Below are positions 48,162-56,432 of a stretch of 64,000 nt of DNA, one piece after another (position 1 is the first letter of the stretch; each line of letters opens with the position of its first letter). The notes beneath the pieces were generated by a model, which worked only from the letters and a program-made list of their open reading frames with translations, searched no databases and was not told the DNA's origin. The DNA comes from JAATFS01 sp037145635. GTDB taxonomy: Bacteria > Pseudomonadota > Gammaproteobacteria > Xanthomonadales > Xanthomonadaceae. The translations under genes and the position numbers were made by a program. The stretch lies in NCBI GenBank assembly GCA_037145635.1, contig JBBCXB010000005.1:186001-250000 (forward strand), in the 5' to 3' direction.

Positions 48162-50093
48162 ATGGACAGCCTCCTCATCTCCGACGTGCCCCGTCTGGAC
48201 CCGGCGGCGCCGGTGGGCCGGCGCCCGGACCTCGGCCGCGAGCGCGGGCCGATCGGCCAGGCGCTGGTCGAGGCCGGCGTCATCGATGCCGAACAGCTGC
48301 AGGCCGCGCTGGCGCTGCAGCGGCGCTGGAATTCGCGGCTGGGCGACGTGGTGCTGGCCCAGCGCGGCATCTCGGCGCAGCGGTTCTACGCGATCGTGGC
48401 GGCGCACTTCGGCCTCAACTCCGTCAACCTGCTGGAGCAGCTGCCGGACCCGGCGCTGTTCGTCGCCGACGACCTGAGCGAGTACACCCAGCGGCTGGTG
48501 CTGCCGTGGCGGCGCGAGGGCGGCACGATGGTGCTGGCGGTGGCCGATCCGGACGCGGCGCTGTTCGCCTGGGCGCGCGCCAAGTACGGCGAGGACGTGA
48601 GCTTCGTCGGCACCTCCAAGTTCGACATCATCTGGAGCCTGCAGCGCACCGCCGACGACCGGCTCACCGACAGCGCGCTCAACCTGCTGGCCACGCAGGC
48701 GCCGGAGCACTCGGCGCGGCAGGTGGTCACCGGCACCCAGCGCCGGGTGATGTGGGCGCTGGGCGCGGCGCTGGTGCTGGCGCTGGTGCTGTTCCCGCGG
48801 CCGGCGCTGATCGCGCTCAACGTCCTGGTGGCGCTGGGCTTCCTCGCCACCTTCGGGCTGAAGCTGCTGCTGGTATGGTTCGGCGGGCGCCACCGCATCG
48901 ACATCAAGGTCACCGAGGCCGAACTGGCCGCGCTGCGCGACGACGACCTGCCGGTCTATACCGTGCTGGTGCCGATGTACAAGGAGCCGGACGTGCTGCC
49001 GATCCTGGCCAGCGCGCTGCGCAAGCTCGACTATCCCATCAGCAAGCTCGACGTGAAGCTGGTGCTGGAGGCCGACGACGTGGAGACCATCGACGCGGCC
49101 AAGCGCCTGGGCCTGGAGGCGTTCTTCGAGATCATCCGGGTGCCGCCGTCGCAGCCCAAGACCAAGCCGAAGGCCTGCAACTACGCGCTGCACTTCGCGC
49201 GCGGCCAGCTGCTGACGATCTACGACGCCGAGGACAAGCCGGAGCCGGACCAGCTCAAGCGCGTGGTCGCCGCGTTCCGCAAGGCCGACCCCGAGGTGGC
49301 CTGCATCCAGGCGCGGCTGAACTACTACAACGCCGAGGAGAACTGGCTGACGCGGATGTTCACGCTGGAGTACACGCTCTGGTTCGACTTCTACCTGCCG
49401 GCGCTGGAGTACCTGCGCATCCCGATCCCGCTGGGCGGCACTTCCAACCACTTCCGCCTGGACGTGCTGCGCAGCGTGCACGCGTGGGACCCGTACAACG
49501 TCACCGAGGACGCCGATCTCGGCGTGCGGCTGATCCAGCAGGGCTACCGCGTCAACGTGGTGAACTCGACCACCTTCGAGGAAGCCAACGTCAGCGTGCC
49601 GAACTGGATCCGCCAGCGCTCGCGCTGGCTCAAGGGCTACATGCAGACCTGGCTGGTGCACATGCGCGATCCGGTGCACCTGTATCGCAGCACCGGGTTC
49701 AAGGGCTTCTGGGGTTTCCAGTTCTTCGTCGGCGGCGGTTTCTTCACCGCGCTGGGCGTGCCGTGGCTGTGGGGCGTGTACCTGATCTGGCTGCTCACCG
49801 ACACCGCGATGTTCGAGACCTTGTTCCCGCCCTGGCTGAAGGGGTTCGCGCTGGCCAACCTGCTGATCGCCAACGGCTTCTTCGTCTACATCACGATGGT
49901 GGCCGCGTTCAAGCGCGACTACTTCCGCCTGGCGCCGTACGCGTTGACCGTACCGCTGTACTGGCTGCTGCAATCCGTCGCGGCCTACAAGGGCCTGTGG
50001 CAACTCATCCGCAATCCCTTCTACTGGGAGAAGACCACCCATGGCATTAGCAAGCATATGGAAGAAGAGCGCCGCGCTGCGCTCGACGAGTGA
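48162..50093 (+). CDS. membrane glycosyltransferase with N-terminal MshEN domain (XagB-like)
   Basis: A 643-residue processive-type polysaccharide synthase. The N-terminal about 150 residues form a GspE-N/MshEN domain, with two MshEN-like repeats PIGQALVEAGVIDAEQL (from about residue 30) and RLGDVVLAQRGISAQRF (from about 60). MshEN domains are known c-di-GMP binders. After two membrane helices (about 200-245) comes a GT2 domain: VYTVLVPMYKEPD, YDAED (about 354), TEDADLG (about 448) and QRSRW (about 484), the D,D,D,Q-x-x-RW set of processive synthases. C-terminal membrane helices follow (about 505-610). This layout is that of Xanthomonas XagB, a biofilm glycosyltransferase. Overlaps the next gene by 53 bases. 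Confidence 0.88.
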   Translation: MDSLLISDVPRLDPAAPVGRRPDLGRERGPIGQALVEAGVIDAEQLQAALALQRRWNSRLGDVVLAQRGISAQRFYAIVAAHFGLNSVNLLEQLPDPALFVADDLSEYTQRLVLPWRREGGTMVLAVADPDAALFAWARAKYGEDVSFVGTSKFDIIWSLQRTADDRLTDSALNLLATQAPEHSARQVVTGTQRRVMWALGAALVLALVLFPRPALIALNVLVALGFLATFGLKLLLVWFGGRHRIDIKVTEAELAALRDDDLPVYTVLVPMYKEPDVLPILASALRKLDYPISKLDVKLVLEADDVETIDAAKRLGLEAFFEIIRVPPSQPKTKPKACNYALHFARGQLLTIYDAEDKPEPDQLKRVVAAFRKADPEVACIQARLNYYNAEENWLTRMFTLEYTLWFDFYLPALEYLRIPIPLGGTSNHFRLDVLRSVHAWDPYNVTEDADLGVRLIQQGYRVNVVNSTTFEEANVSVPNWIRQRSRWLKGYMQTWLVHMRDPVHLYRSTGFKGFWGFQFFVGGGFFTALGVPWLWGVYLIWLLTDTAMFETLFPPWLKGFALANLLIANGFFVYITMVAAFKRDYFRLAPYALTVPLYWLLQSVAAYKGLWQLIRNPFYWEKTTHGISKHMEEERRAALDE

Positions 50094-51381
50094 CCGGGGG
50101 CGCACGCATCGCGAGAGCGGGCTGGCGGCCTTCGCGGTCGCGCTGCTGGCACTGGCGCTGCTGAGCCACGTCCTGTTCGCCCGGGGCGCCGGGGGCGTGG
50201 CGCTGTTCGATGCGTCCTCGCTGGCGTCGCCGCGCGGGCTGGGCTTCCCCTATGTCGCGTTCATCGCCTGGCTGCAGGCGCAGGCCGGCGAGGGCTGGGC
50301 GCTGCCGCTGCATCCGGGCCAGATCGTGGCGCTGGTGCTCGACGCGCTGTTCCTGTCGCTGCTGTGGCGCGACGTCGCGCGTTTCGCCGGGCGCACCTGG
50401 GCCACCGCGCTGACTGCGCTGGTGGCGGTCAATCCGATGTTCCTGCTGACCATCGCCGTCGGCGGCACCCAGGCGGTCGGCCTGCTGGCGTTCTATGCGC
50501 TGGGCCGCACGCTGCGGCGCCTGCAGGGGCGGGTGGAGGCGTTCACCTACCTGCGCGTGTCCGGCACGCTGTGCGCGCTGCTGTGCATCGACCTGCAGAC
50601 CCTGACCGTGGCGGCGGTGGTCGCGCCGTGGCTGCTGCTGGTGATGCCGGCCGACGTGCGGCGCAAGGCGCCCGGCTCGTTCTTTCTGGTCTGCTACCTG
50701 CCGGCGATGTTCCTGCTGGGCATGTGGGCCTACGTGAACCTCACCGTCTACGGCGGTGCCTGGCCCACCCTGGGCGCCCTGCTGGACAGCGGCGTGCTGC
50801 TGCCGCCGCCGTTCGCGCGGGAGGCCGGGATGTGGCCGGCGCCGTTGCGCTGGGGTCTGGCCGCGGCGGCCGGCGCGCCGGTGCTGCTGCTCAGCCTGCG
50901 CAGCCGGACGCCGTCGATGGCGCGGGCCACGCTGGCGGGGCTGGGGACCGTCGCCAGTGCCGCGCTGCTGGCCTGGGCGCTGGGCTGGGCGTTCTACGAC
51001 TACCTGCCGCTGCTGTTCGTGCCGGTGGCGCTGCTGCTGCGCGTCCTGCGCCCGGGGCAGCGCTGGCAGGCGGCCGCGCTGCTGGTGCTGGGCGCGGTCG
51101 GCGCGAGCTGGGTCTACCCGCAGGCGCTGCCGTTGCCGACGTGGTCGGTGCCGGCGGCCGCACCCGATGCCGTGGACGGCGCCGCGGTCGACGGCCAGGT
51201 CGCCGCATCGCTGCGGCCGGCGGGTTCGCCGCAGGGCGCGCTCGCGGCCGCCGCGCCGGCGGCATCCGCGACCCGCGGCGCCGGGACGGACATCGCCAAC
51301 GCCGCTCCGGCCGCCGTCGCCTGCGCCGGTGCGTCCCCCCAGACCCAGGGAGCCGCCGGGCCATGCTCGACCGCCTTCTGA
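50041..51381 (+). CDS. polytopic membrane protein of the exopolysaccharide locus
   Basis: A 446-residue protein with about eight to ten predicted membrane segments (first at about residues 28-47, last near 350-370). ATG 50041 overlaps the synthase gene by 53 bases, an unusually long overlap; a later start is possible but would cut into the first helix region. The last about 75 residues are Ala/Pro-rich and probably periplasmic or disordered. No known domain is recognised. Multi-helix layout resembles glycosyltransferase-C or polymer modification proteins. It lies between the synthase and a glycosidase-like lipoprotein and is presumably part of the same machine. Confidence 0.7.
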   Translation: MALASIWKKSAALRSTSDRGRTHRESGLAAFAVALLALALLSHVLFARGAGGVALFDASSLASPRGLGFPYVAFIAWLQAQAGEGWALPLHPGQIVALVLDALFLSLLWRDVARFAGRTWATALTALVAVNPMFLLTIAVGGTQAVGLLAFYALGRTLRRLQGRVEAFTYLRVSGTLCALLCIDLQTLTVAAVVAPWLLLVMPADVRRKAPGSFFLVCYLPAMFLLGMWAYVNLTVYGGAWPTLGALLDSGVLLPPPFAREAGMWPAPLRWGLAAAAGAPVLLLSLRSRTPSMARATLAGLGTVASAALLAWALGWAFYDYLPLLFVPVALLLRVLRPGQRWQAAALLVLGAVGASWVYPQALPLPTWSVPAAAPDAVDGAAVDGQVAASLRPAGSPQGALAAAAPAASATRGAGTDIANAAPAAVACAGASPQTQGAAGPCSTAF

Positions 51382-52340
51382 AGTGGGCAGCGCTGGCGGC
51401 GCTGGTGATGCTCGTCGGCAGCTGCCAGGCCGGTTCCGCGCCGACGCCGGTGTGGATGGGCGCCAACGTCAAGGTCTCGGCGAACGCGCCGTGGGGCAGT
51501 GCCGCGGCCGCGTCCTCGCTGCGCAACCTGGCCGATGCCGGTGCGCGCCGGGCGCTGCTGGTGGCGTTCGTATGGCAGGCCAACCCGACCTCCGACGATC
51601 CGGTGCTGGGCAGCGACAGCGACGTGGTGCACATGCGCGCGGCGTTGCGCCAGGCGCGCGAGGCCGGGCTCGCGCCGGTGCTCAAGGTGCATGTCTGGAT
51701 CCCCGGGCACTGGGCCGGCGAGGTCGAACCGCGCGACCGTGCGGCGTGGTTCGCGGCCTATCAGCGCGCGCTGGTGCAGCTGGCCGAGGTCGCGCAGTCC
51801 GAAGGAGCCGAGGCGCTGGTGGTCGGCACCGAGCTGCGGCGGCTGCAGGCCGCGCCGCAGTGGCCGGGACTGGTGGCGGCGGTGCGCGCGGTCTACCGCG
51901 GGCCGCTGCTGTACGTCGCCGACGGCCTGGAACATGCCGAGACCTTCCCGCACTGGCAGCTGTTCGACGCGATCGGCACCAGCCTGTATCCGCGGCTGTC
52001 CGAGGCGCCGGCGACGCGCCAGCGCGAGATGGAAGCGGCCGCGGTGCGGCTGCGCACGCTGGGGCTGCGCGAGCACCGGCCGGTATGGGTGGCCGAACTC
52101 GGGCTGCGCTCGGCCGCGGGCAGCCTGGCCGCGCCCTGGCTGAGCCCGGAGCAGCGAAAGGCGCCGGTGGACACCGCGCTGCAGGCGCGGGTGCTGTCGG
52201 AATGGCGCAAGGCGCTCGGCGTGCAGGGCATCGCCGGCGTCGCGCTGTGGTGCTGGTACACCGACCCGGAGGCCGGCGGCCCCGACGACAGCGACTTCAC
52301 GGTGCAGCACAAGCCGGCGCAGCAGGTGCTCGCGCGCTGA
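51363..52340 (+). CDS. TIM-barrel glycoside hydrolase-like lipoprotein
   Basis: A 325-residue protein with a lipoprotein signal (MLDRLLKWAALAALVMLVGSC, lipobox VGSC at about residue 21). The rest reads as a (beta/alpha)8 barrel of the GH113/GH-A type: VHMRAALRQAREAGLAPVLKVHVWI, candidate acid/base Glu in LVVGTELRRL (about residue 160), nucleophile Glu in VWVAELGLRS (about 246), and GVALWCWYTDPE at the barrel end. Two glutamates at strand ends 4 and 7 are the pattern of the clan. Inference: trims or releases the polysaccharide made by the two upstream genes, as bcsZ does for cellulose. Overlaps the membrane protein gene by 19 bases. Confidence 0.78.
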   Translation: MLDRLLKWAALAALVMLVGSCQAGSAPTPVWMGANVKVSANAPWGSAAAASSLRNLADAGARRALLVAFVWQANPTSDDPVLGSDSDVVHMRAALRQAREAGLAPVLKVHVWIPGHWAGEVEPRDRAAWFAAYQRALVQLAEVAQSEGAEALVVGTELRRLQAAPQWPGLVAAVRAVYRGPLLYVADGLEHAETFPHWQLFDAIGTSLYPRLSEAPATRQREMEAAAVRLRTLGLREHRPVWVAELGLRSAAGSLAAPWLSPEQRKAPVDTALQARVLSEWRKALGVQGIAGVALWCWYTDPEAGGPDDSDFTVQHKPAQQVLAR

Positions 52341-52376
52341 GGCATCCGGTCATGCGCGCGGGCGCATAATGCGCGC

Positions 52377-53552
52377 ATGATCATCACCTCGTTACTCGAC
52401 ACCGACCTGTACAAGTTCACGATGATGCAGGCGGTGCTGCACCAGCACCCCGCGGCACTCGTCGAGTACCGCTTCAAGTGCCGCACCCCCGGGGTCGACC
52501 TGGCGCAGTTCGTCGACGAGATCTCGCGCGAGATCGACGCGCTGTGTGCGCTGCGCTTCCAGCCCGACGAACTGGACTACATGCGCCAGCTGCGCTTCAT
52601 CAAGCCGGACTTCGTCGACTTCCTCGGGCTGTTCCATCTCGACCGCAAGTACCTGACGCTGCAGGCCTCGGCCACGGTGCCGGGCGAGATCGAGCTGAGC
52701 CTTCGCGGCCCCTGGCTGCACACCATCCTGTTCGAGGTGCCGCTGCTGGCGATCATCAACGAGGTCTGGTTCCGCAACACCTCGGTGGCCGACTTCGACG
52801 AAGGCCGGCGCCGGGTGCAGGCCAAGGTGCGCCAGCTCGGCGAGGTCGCCGGCTACGAGGACTGCACCATCGCCGACTACGGCACCCGGCGCCGCTATTC
52901 GCGGCAGTGGCACGGCGAGCTGCTGCCGCTGCTGAGCGCGGGCCTGGGCTCGCACTTCGTCGGCACCAGCAACGTCTACTTCGCCAAGCTGCACGGGCTG
53001 ACCCCGCTCGGCACGATGGCGCACGAATACCTGCAGGCGTTCCAGGCCCTGGGCCCGCGCCTGCGCGATTCGCAGGTGGCGGCGCTGGAGTCGTGGGCGC
53101 GCGAGTACCGCGGCGACCTGGGCATCGCGCTGTCGGACGTGGTCGGGCTGGAGGCGTTCCTGCGCGACTTCGATCTGTATTTCTGCAAGCTGTTCGACGG
53201 CATGCGCCACGATTCGGGCGACCCGTTCGAATGGGGCGAGCGGGTGCTGGCGCACCTGCAGCAGCACCGCGTGGACCCGCGGACCAAGGTGCTGGTCTTC
53301 AGCGACGGGCTGGACATCGGCAAGGTGATGCAGCTGTACCGCCACTTCCAGGGGCGCTGCCGGCTGTCCTTCGGGGTCGGCACCAGCCTGACCAACGACC
53401 TGGGGCCGACGCCGCTGCAGATCGTCATCAAGATGGTCCGCTGCAACGGCCAGCCGGTAGCCAAGCTGAGCGATTCCCCCGGCAAGAGCATGTGCGACGA
53501 CCCGGGCTACCTGAGCTATCTGCGCCAGGTGTTCGATCTGCCGCCCGCGTAG
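52377..53552 (+). CDS. pncB: nicotinate phosphoribosyltransferase
   Basis: A 391-residue enzyme of NAD salvage: nicotinate + PRPP (+ ATP) to nicotinate mononucleotide. Family features: start IITSLLDTDLYKFTMMQAV, SSGTV-like FVGTSNVYFAKLHGLTPLGTMAHE (about 195-220), catalytic/PRPP region HDSGDPFEWG (about 278-288), VFSDGLDIGK and SFGVGTSLTNDLG (about 330-342). Length is normal (about 395). It stands alone. The gap behind it holds repeats only. Confidence 0.96.
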   Translation: MIITSLLDTDLYKFTMMQAVLHQHPAALVEYRFKCRTPGVDLAQFVDEISREIDALCALRFQPDELDYMRQLRFIKPDFVDFLGLFHLDRKYLTLQASATVPGEIELSLRGPWLHTILFEVPLLAIINEVWFRNTSVADFDEGRRRVQAKVRQLGEVAGYEDCTIADYGTRRRYSRQWHGELLPLLSAGLGSHFVGTSNVYFAKLHGLTPLGTMAHEYLQAFQALGPRLRDSQVAALESWAREYRGDLGIALSDVVGLEAFLRDFDLYFCKLFDGMRHDSGDPFEWGERVLAHLQQHRVDPRTKVLVFSDGLDIGKVMQLYRHFQGRCRLSFGVGTSLTNDLGPTPLQIVIKMVRCNGQPVAKLSDSPGKSMCDDPGYLSYLRQVFDLPPA

Positions 53553-53640
53553 ATCTGAGGGTACCGGCGGCTGCCTTCTTGTAGGCAGGCGGGCGCCCAT
53601 TCCACAACTTCCGTGCAGCGGAGGACTTGGCGCATCGGCC

Positions 53641-53789
53641 ACGATCACCGGCTTCGCCGAGGCGCCAGCGTGGCCGGGGACAGGCTCCTCGGCTCGGGCG
53701 GACCTCCTGTCCGACTCGCCGCCGCGATACATCCGGAGTGCCGTTCTCCGCCTGTCAACGGCCATGCCGGCGCCTCGGCGAGTCATTGC
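53641..53789. repeat. 149-base imperfect palindrome, copy A
   Basis: The two ends form an imperfect inverted repeat (arm GCCAGCGTGGCCGGGGACAGG-like on the left; CGCCTCGGCGAGTCATTGC side on the right). The whole unit recurs at 54378-54526 with identical length and roughly 80% identity by eye. Confidence 0.8.
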
Positions 53790-53820
53790 AAGGGCGACGG
53801 AGGCACCTGGCCAATGCTTC

Positions 53821-53860
53821 GTGCAGCCGTGCAGCCGTGCAGCCGCGCAGCCGTGCGCCC
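53821..53860. repeat. GTGCAGCC octamer tandem repeat (5 units)
   Basis: Five units of GTGCAGCC, three exact and two with one or two changes. It is followed at 53941-53961 by three exact copies of GCCGCTA. Confidence 0.85.
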
Positions 53861-53987
53861 GTTTGCCAAGGAGTCCGTTGCCAGGTTTCGGCAGTGAATT
53901 GAAGATCTCCAGTCGAAGGCAATGGCTTTTTTTATTTTTTGCCGCTAGCCGCTAGCCGCTAGCTCTTGGCTGTATGACCGTTGGCTA

Positions 53988-54085
53988 TCAGAGCCAGGAG
54001 AAACAGGGCCAGTCCGGAAACAGCGCCTTCCGTTCCGCTAAACCCGTTATACGTGCAGAGGGGTCCGCGGGTGCCGGGGCAGGAC
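53988..54085. repeat. 98-base direct repeat, copy 1
   Basis: Begins ATCAGAGCCAGGAGAAACA and ends GGTGCCGGGGCAGGAC. Recurs in diverged form at 54135-54233. Confidence 0.75.
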
Positions 54086-54134
54086 ACGCCGTGAAGCTGT
54101 CAGTTCTCGGATCTCGGCTTTCTAGCGGCTGCCC

Positions 54135-54309
54135 ATCAGAACAAGAAGAAACACGAGCCGTCAGGAAGCCGCGCCTTTCGTTCCGCCAAGCCGACGATGT
54201 GTGCAGAGGGGTTCGCGGGTGCCGGGGCAGGACCTTCCACGACATGGATGTCGTGGAAGAGCCCCCAGGGATGGGTTCACGGCGTGTCCTGCCCCGGCAC
54301 CCGCGGGCC
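54135..54309. repeat. direct repeat copy 2 with nested hairpins
   Basis: Copy 2 of the 98-base repeat (54135-54233) runs into a cruciform-like structure. The end GCGGGTGCCGGGGCAGGAC (to 54233) is matched by the inverted GTCCTGCCCCGGCACCCGC (from 54286). Between them lies a perfect 12-bp hairpin, CTTCCACGACAT / ATGTCGTGGAAG with a 2-base loop (54234-54259). Confidence 0.85.
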
Positions 54310-54377
54310 GCTCCCACGCAGGCAAACGAGGCGCCGCCCCGGCCGACCTTCCGGAGCGGAATGCTTGAAGCACCGGG

Positions 54378-54526
54378 ACGATCACCGGCTTCGGCGAGGG
54401 GCGCCAGCGTGACCGGGGACAGGCTCCTCGGCTCGGGCGGATATCCTGTCCGACACGCCGCCGCGGCACATCCCTGTGCCGCTCTCCGCCTATCCCCGGC
54501 CACGCTGACGCCTCGGCCAGTCGTTG
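54378..54526. repeat. 149-base imperfect palindrome, copy B
   Basis: Second copy of the element at 53641-53789. Left arm GCCAGCGTGACCGGGGACAG pairs with right arm CTATCCCCGGCCACGCTGAC. Differences between the copies include paired changes, so the fold is kept. Confidence 0.8.
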
Positions 54527-54588
54527 CTTTGGCTTCGATGGAAGAGCGGCTGATGCTTGGTGTGTTTTCTCGTTCTCTCGTTCTCGTC

Positions 54589-54711
54589 GACTCCAGTCCG
54601 CAAGTCCGCAAGTCCGCAAGTCTGGAGTCTGGAGTCGGGGGATCGAGGAATCTAGCAATCGAGGAATCGAAGGATCGAGGGATCGAGGGATCCATCAGTC
54701 CGCAGCGAGGA
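54589..54711. repeat. AGTCCGCA and GAGGAATC/GAGGGATC short repeats
   Basis: GACTCCAG, three AGTCCGCA units, then CTGGAGTC twice (an inverted pair around the tandem units). These are followed by a run of related octamers GAGGAATC, GAAGGATC and GAGGGATC from about 54643 to 54690. Confidence 0.75.
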
Positions 54712-54853
54712 GGGTCCGAGCGGCCACTGACGCCGGATGCGTCGCTGGAACCTGGCAGGGGCCGGCGTCTGGCTGACGGTGTGCGGACCCACTCCAGCGC
54801 CGGCAGCTGAATGCGCCTCCGTCCATAAAGTGTGACGGAATGACAAACATGTC

Positions 54854-54869
54854 TGTGATAGAAATCACT
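54854..54869. promoter_or_regulatory. CRP/Clp-type binding site upstream of wecB operon
   Basis: TGTGA-TAGAAA-TCACT matches the CRP-family consensus TGTGA-N6-TCACA in 9 of 10 positions. The Xanthomonas homologue Clp recognises CRP-like sites and is released by c-di-GMP. A second half site TGTGA is at 54831. The site is 378 bases before the wecB start, inside the only AT-rich stretch of the gap. Confidence 0.7.
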
Positions 54870-55247
54870 TATTCCAGGGCGGCGCGCCCTGGACGGGATA
54901 GGTCGGGCCCTTGGTCCTGATTCGGGGGGATTGGATTTGCAGATCAACAGGTTGCCGGGCTCTGGCCCGATCCCGGACGCGTTCCGGAGGCGCTGCGCCA
55001 CGGCCCCGAAGGGAGCGCCGAGCGGCACGCGCATCGTCGCTGCCGGCCGTCTCCGGCCATGGCCGGCCCGGCGGGGCCCGCTGCCGACCGGGGCGAAGTC
55101 TGCGGTCGCACCGCAGGCCGGGGTGCAGCATATCGGGCCGCGGCCGGCCGGGCGTGAACCCGTCGGAGCTTCGGGACGCCCGCCCGGTGCGCCCGTGCAG
55201 GGCCGCCGCGTGCGTCCTGCCGTGGTGCGCGTGCCGGGAGTGCGCCG

Positions 55248-56432
55248 TTGAAGATCCTTTCCGTCTTCGGTACCCGTCCCGAGGCCATCAAGATGGGGCC
55301 GCTGGTGCACGCGCTGGCCGCCGCGCCCGGCATCCGCGCCGAGGTCTGCATCACCGGCCAGCACCGCGCGATGCTGGACCAGGTACTGGCGCTGTTCGAG
55401 ATCCGCCCCCAGCACGACCTCGACGTGATGGTCGACAACCAGACCCTCAACGGGCTGTGCGCGCGGCTGCTGACGCGGCTGGACGCGCTCTACGCGCAGG
55501 TGCGGCCGGACCGGGTGCTGGTGCATGGCGACACCAGCACCGCGATGGCCGCCGCCCTGGCCGCGTTCCACCGCGGCATCCCGGTCGGGCACGTCGAGGC
55601 CGGGCTGCGCACCGGCGACCTGCAGCGGCCGTGGCCTGAGGAAATGAACCGCCGCGTGGTCGACGTGGTCGCCGACCAGCTGTTCGCACCGACGCCGCGC
55701 GCACGCCGCAACCTGGCGCAGGAGCGCCTGTCCGGCCGCATCGTCGTCACCGGCAACACCGTGATCGACGCGCTGGCGCGGACGGTGGAGCGCATCGAGG
55801 GCGACGCGGCGCTGCGCGCGGCGCTGGATGCGCCGTTCCCTTACCTGCGCAGCGGCCGCAAGCTGCTGCTGGTCACCGGGCACCGCCGCGAGAGCTTCGG
55901 CGACGGCTTCGAGAACATCTGCCGCGCGCTGGCCGAGCTGGCGCGCCGCCCGGACCTGGAGATCGTCTACCCGGTCCACCTCAATCCCAGCGTGCAGGGA
56001 CCGGTGCACGGCCACCTCGGCGACCTGGACAACGTCCACCTGGTCCCGCCGCAGGACTACCTCAGCTTCGTGCGCCTGATGCAGCGCGCCCACGTGGTGC
56101 TGACCGACTCCGGCGGCGTGCAGGAAGAGGCCCCGGCGCTGGGCCGGCCGGTGCTGGTGATGCGCGACGTCACCGAGCGTCCGGAAGCGGTGCAGGCCGG
56201 CGTGGTGCAGCTGGTCGGCACCGATCCGGCGCGCATCGTCGCCGCGGTCGCCGCGGCCTGCGCGCGGCCGGCCGCCGTCGCGCGCTTCCACGACCAGGCC
56301 AGCCCCTACGGCGACGGCCGTGCCTGCGAACGCATCGTCGCCGCCCTGCAAGGGCGGCGCATGGACGAGTTCGTGCCTGCCCGTCCCGCCGAACGCTCCC
56401 TCCCTCTTCAAGTGACCGAACCGACGCCATGA
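55248..56432 (+). CDS. wecB: UDP-N-acetylglucosamine 2-epimerase (non-hydrolysing)
   Basis: A 394-residue cytosolic enzyme that interconverts UDP-GlcNAc and UDP-ManNAc. It starts at TTG 55248, with GGGAG 8 bases upstream. Hallmarks: KILSVFGTRPEAIKMGPL at the N-terminus, HGDTSTAMAAALAAF (about 93-107), GHVEAGLRTGDLQRPWPEEMNRR (about 114-136), and DSGGVQEEAPALGRPVLVMRDVTERPE (about 288-314). First gene of an operon with a BcsB-like gene, nfrB and nfrA. In E. coli the NfrB synthase depends on WecB-made UDP-ManNAc although the genes are apart; here they are joined. The stop overlaps the next start. Confidence 0.94.
   Translation: MKILSVFGTRPEAIKMGPLVHALAAAPGIRAEVCITGQHRAMLDQVLALFEIRPQHDLDVMVDNQTLNGLCARLLTRLDALYAQVRPDRVLVHGDTSTAMAAALAAFHRGIPVGHVEAGLRTGDLQRPWPEEMNRRVVDVVADQLFAPTPRARRNLAQERLSGRIVVTGNTVIDALARTVERIEGDAALRAALDAPFPYLRSGRKLLLVTGHRRESFGDGFENICRALAELARRPDLEIVYPVHLNPSVQGPVHGHLGDLDNVHLVPPQDYLSFVRLMQRAHVVLTDSGGVQEEAPALGRPVLVMRDVTERPEAVQAGVVQLVGTDPARIVAAVAAACARPAAVARFHDQASPYGDGRACERIVAALQGRRMDEFVPARPAERSLPLQVTEPTP

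Larger units (their letters stand above)
53553..55247. other. gene-free repeat mosaic and wecB regulatory region
   Basis: A 1.7-kb gap, exceptional for this compact window. Right after pncB there is a weak hairpin (CTGCCT / AGGCAG, 53571-53588). From 53.6 to 54.7 kb it is a patchwork of duplicated palindromic elements and short tandem repeats (see the separate entries). From about 54820 to 54875 it is AT-rich with a CRP-like site. From 54874 there is a hairpin (CCAGGGC / GCCCTGG) and then a GC-rich leader of about 350 bases to wecB. Open frames across the repeats lack ribosome-binding sites and known domains, and follow the repeats rather than any protein pattern. Confidence 0.7.

Noticed and set aside
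53641..54526. Possible CRISPR array or integron-like cassette array
   Set aside because: Only two long copies with no regularly spaced unique spacers, no cas or integrase genes nearby; the units are long palindromes rather than short direct repeats.
53974..54810. Open frames of up to 278 codons in the pncB-wecB gap
   Set aside because: They follow the palindromic and tandem repeats, have no ribosome-binding site or domain, and change frame with the repeats.
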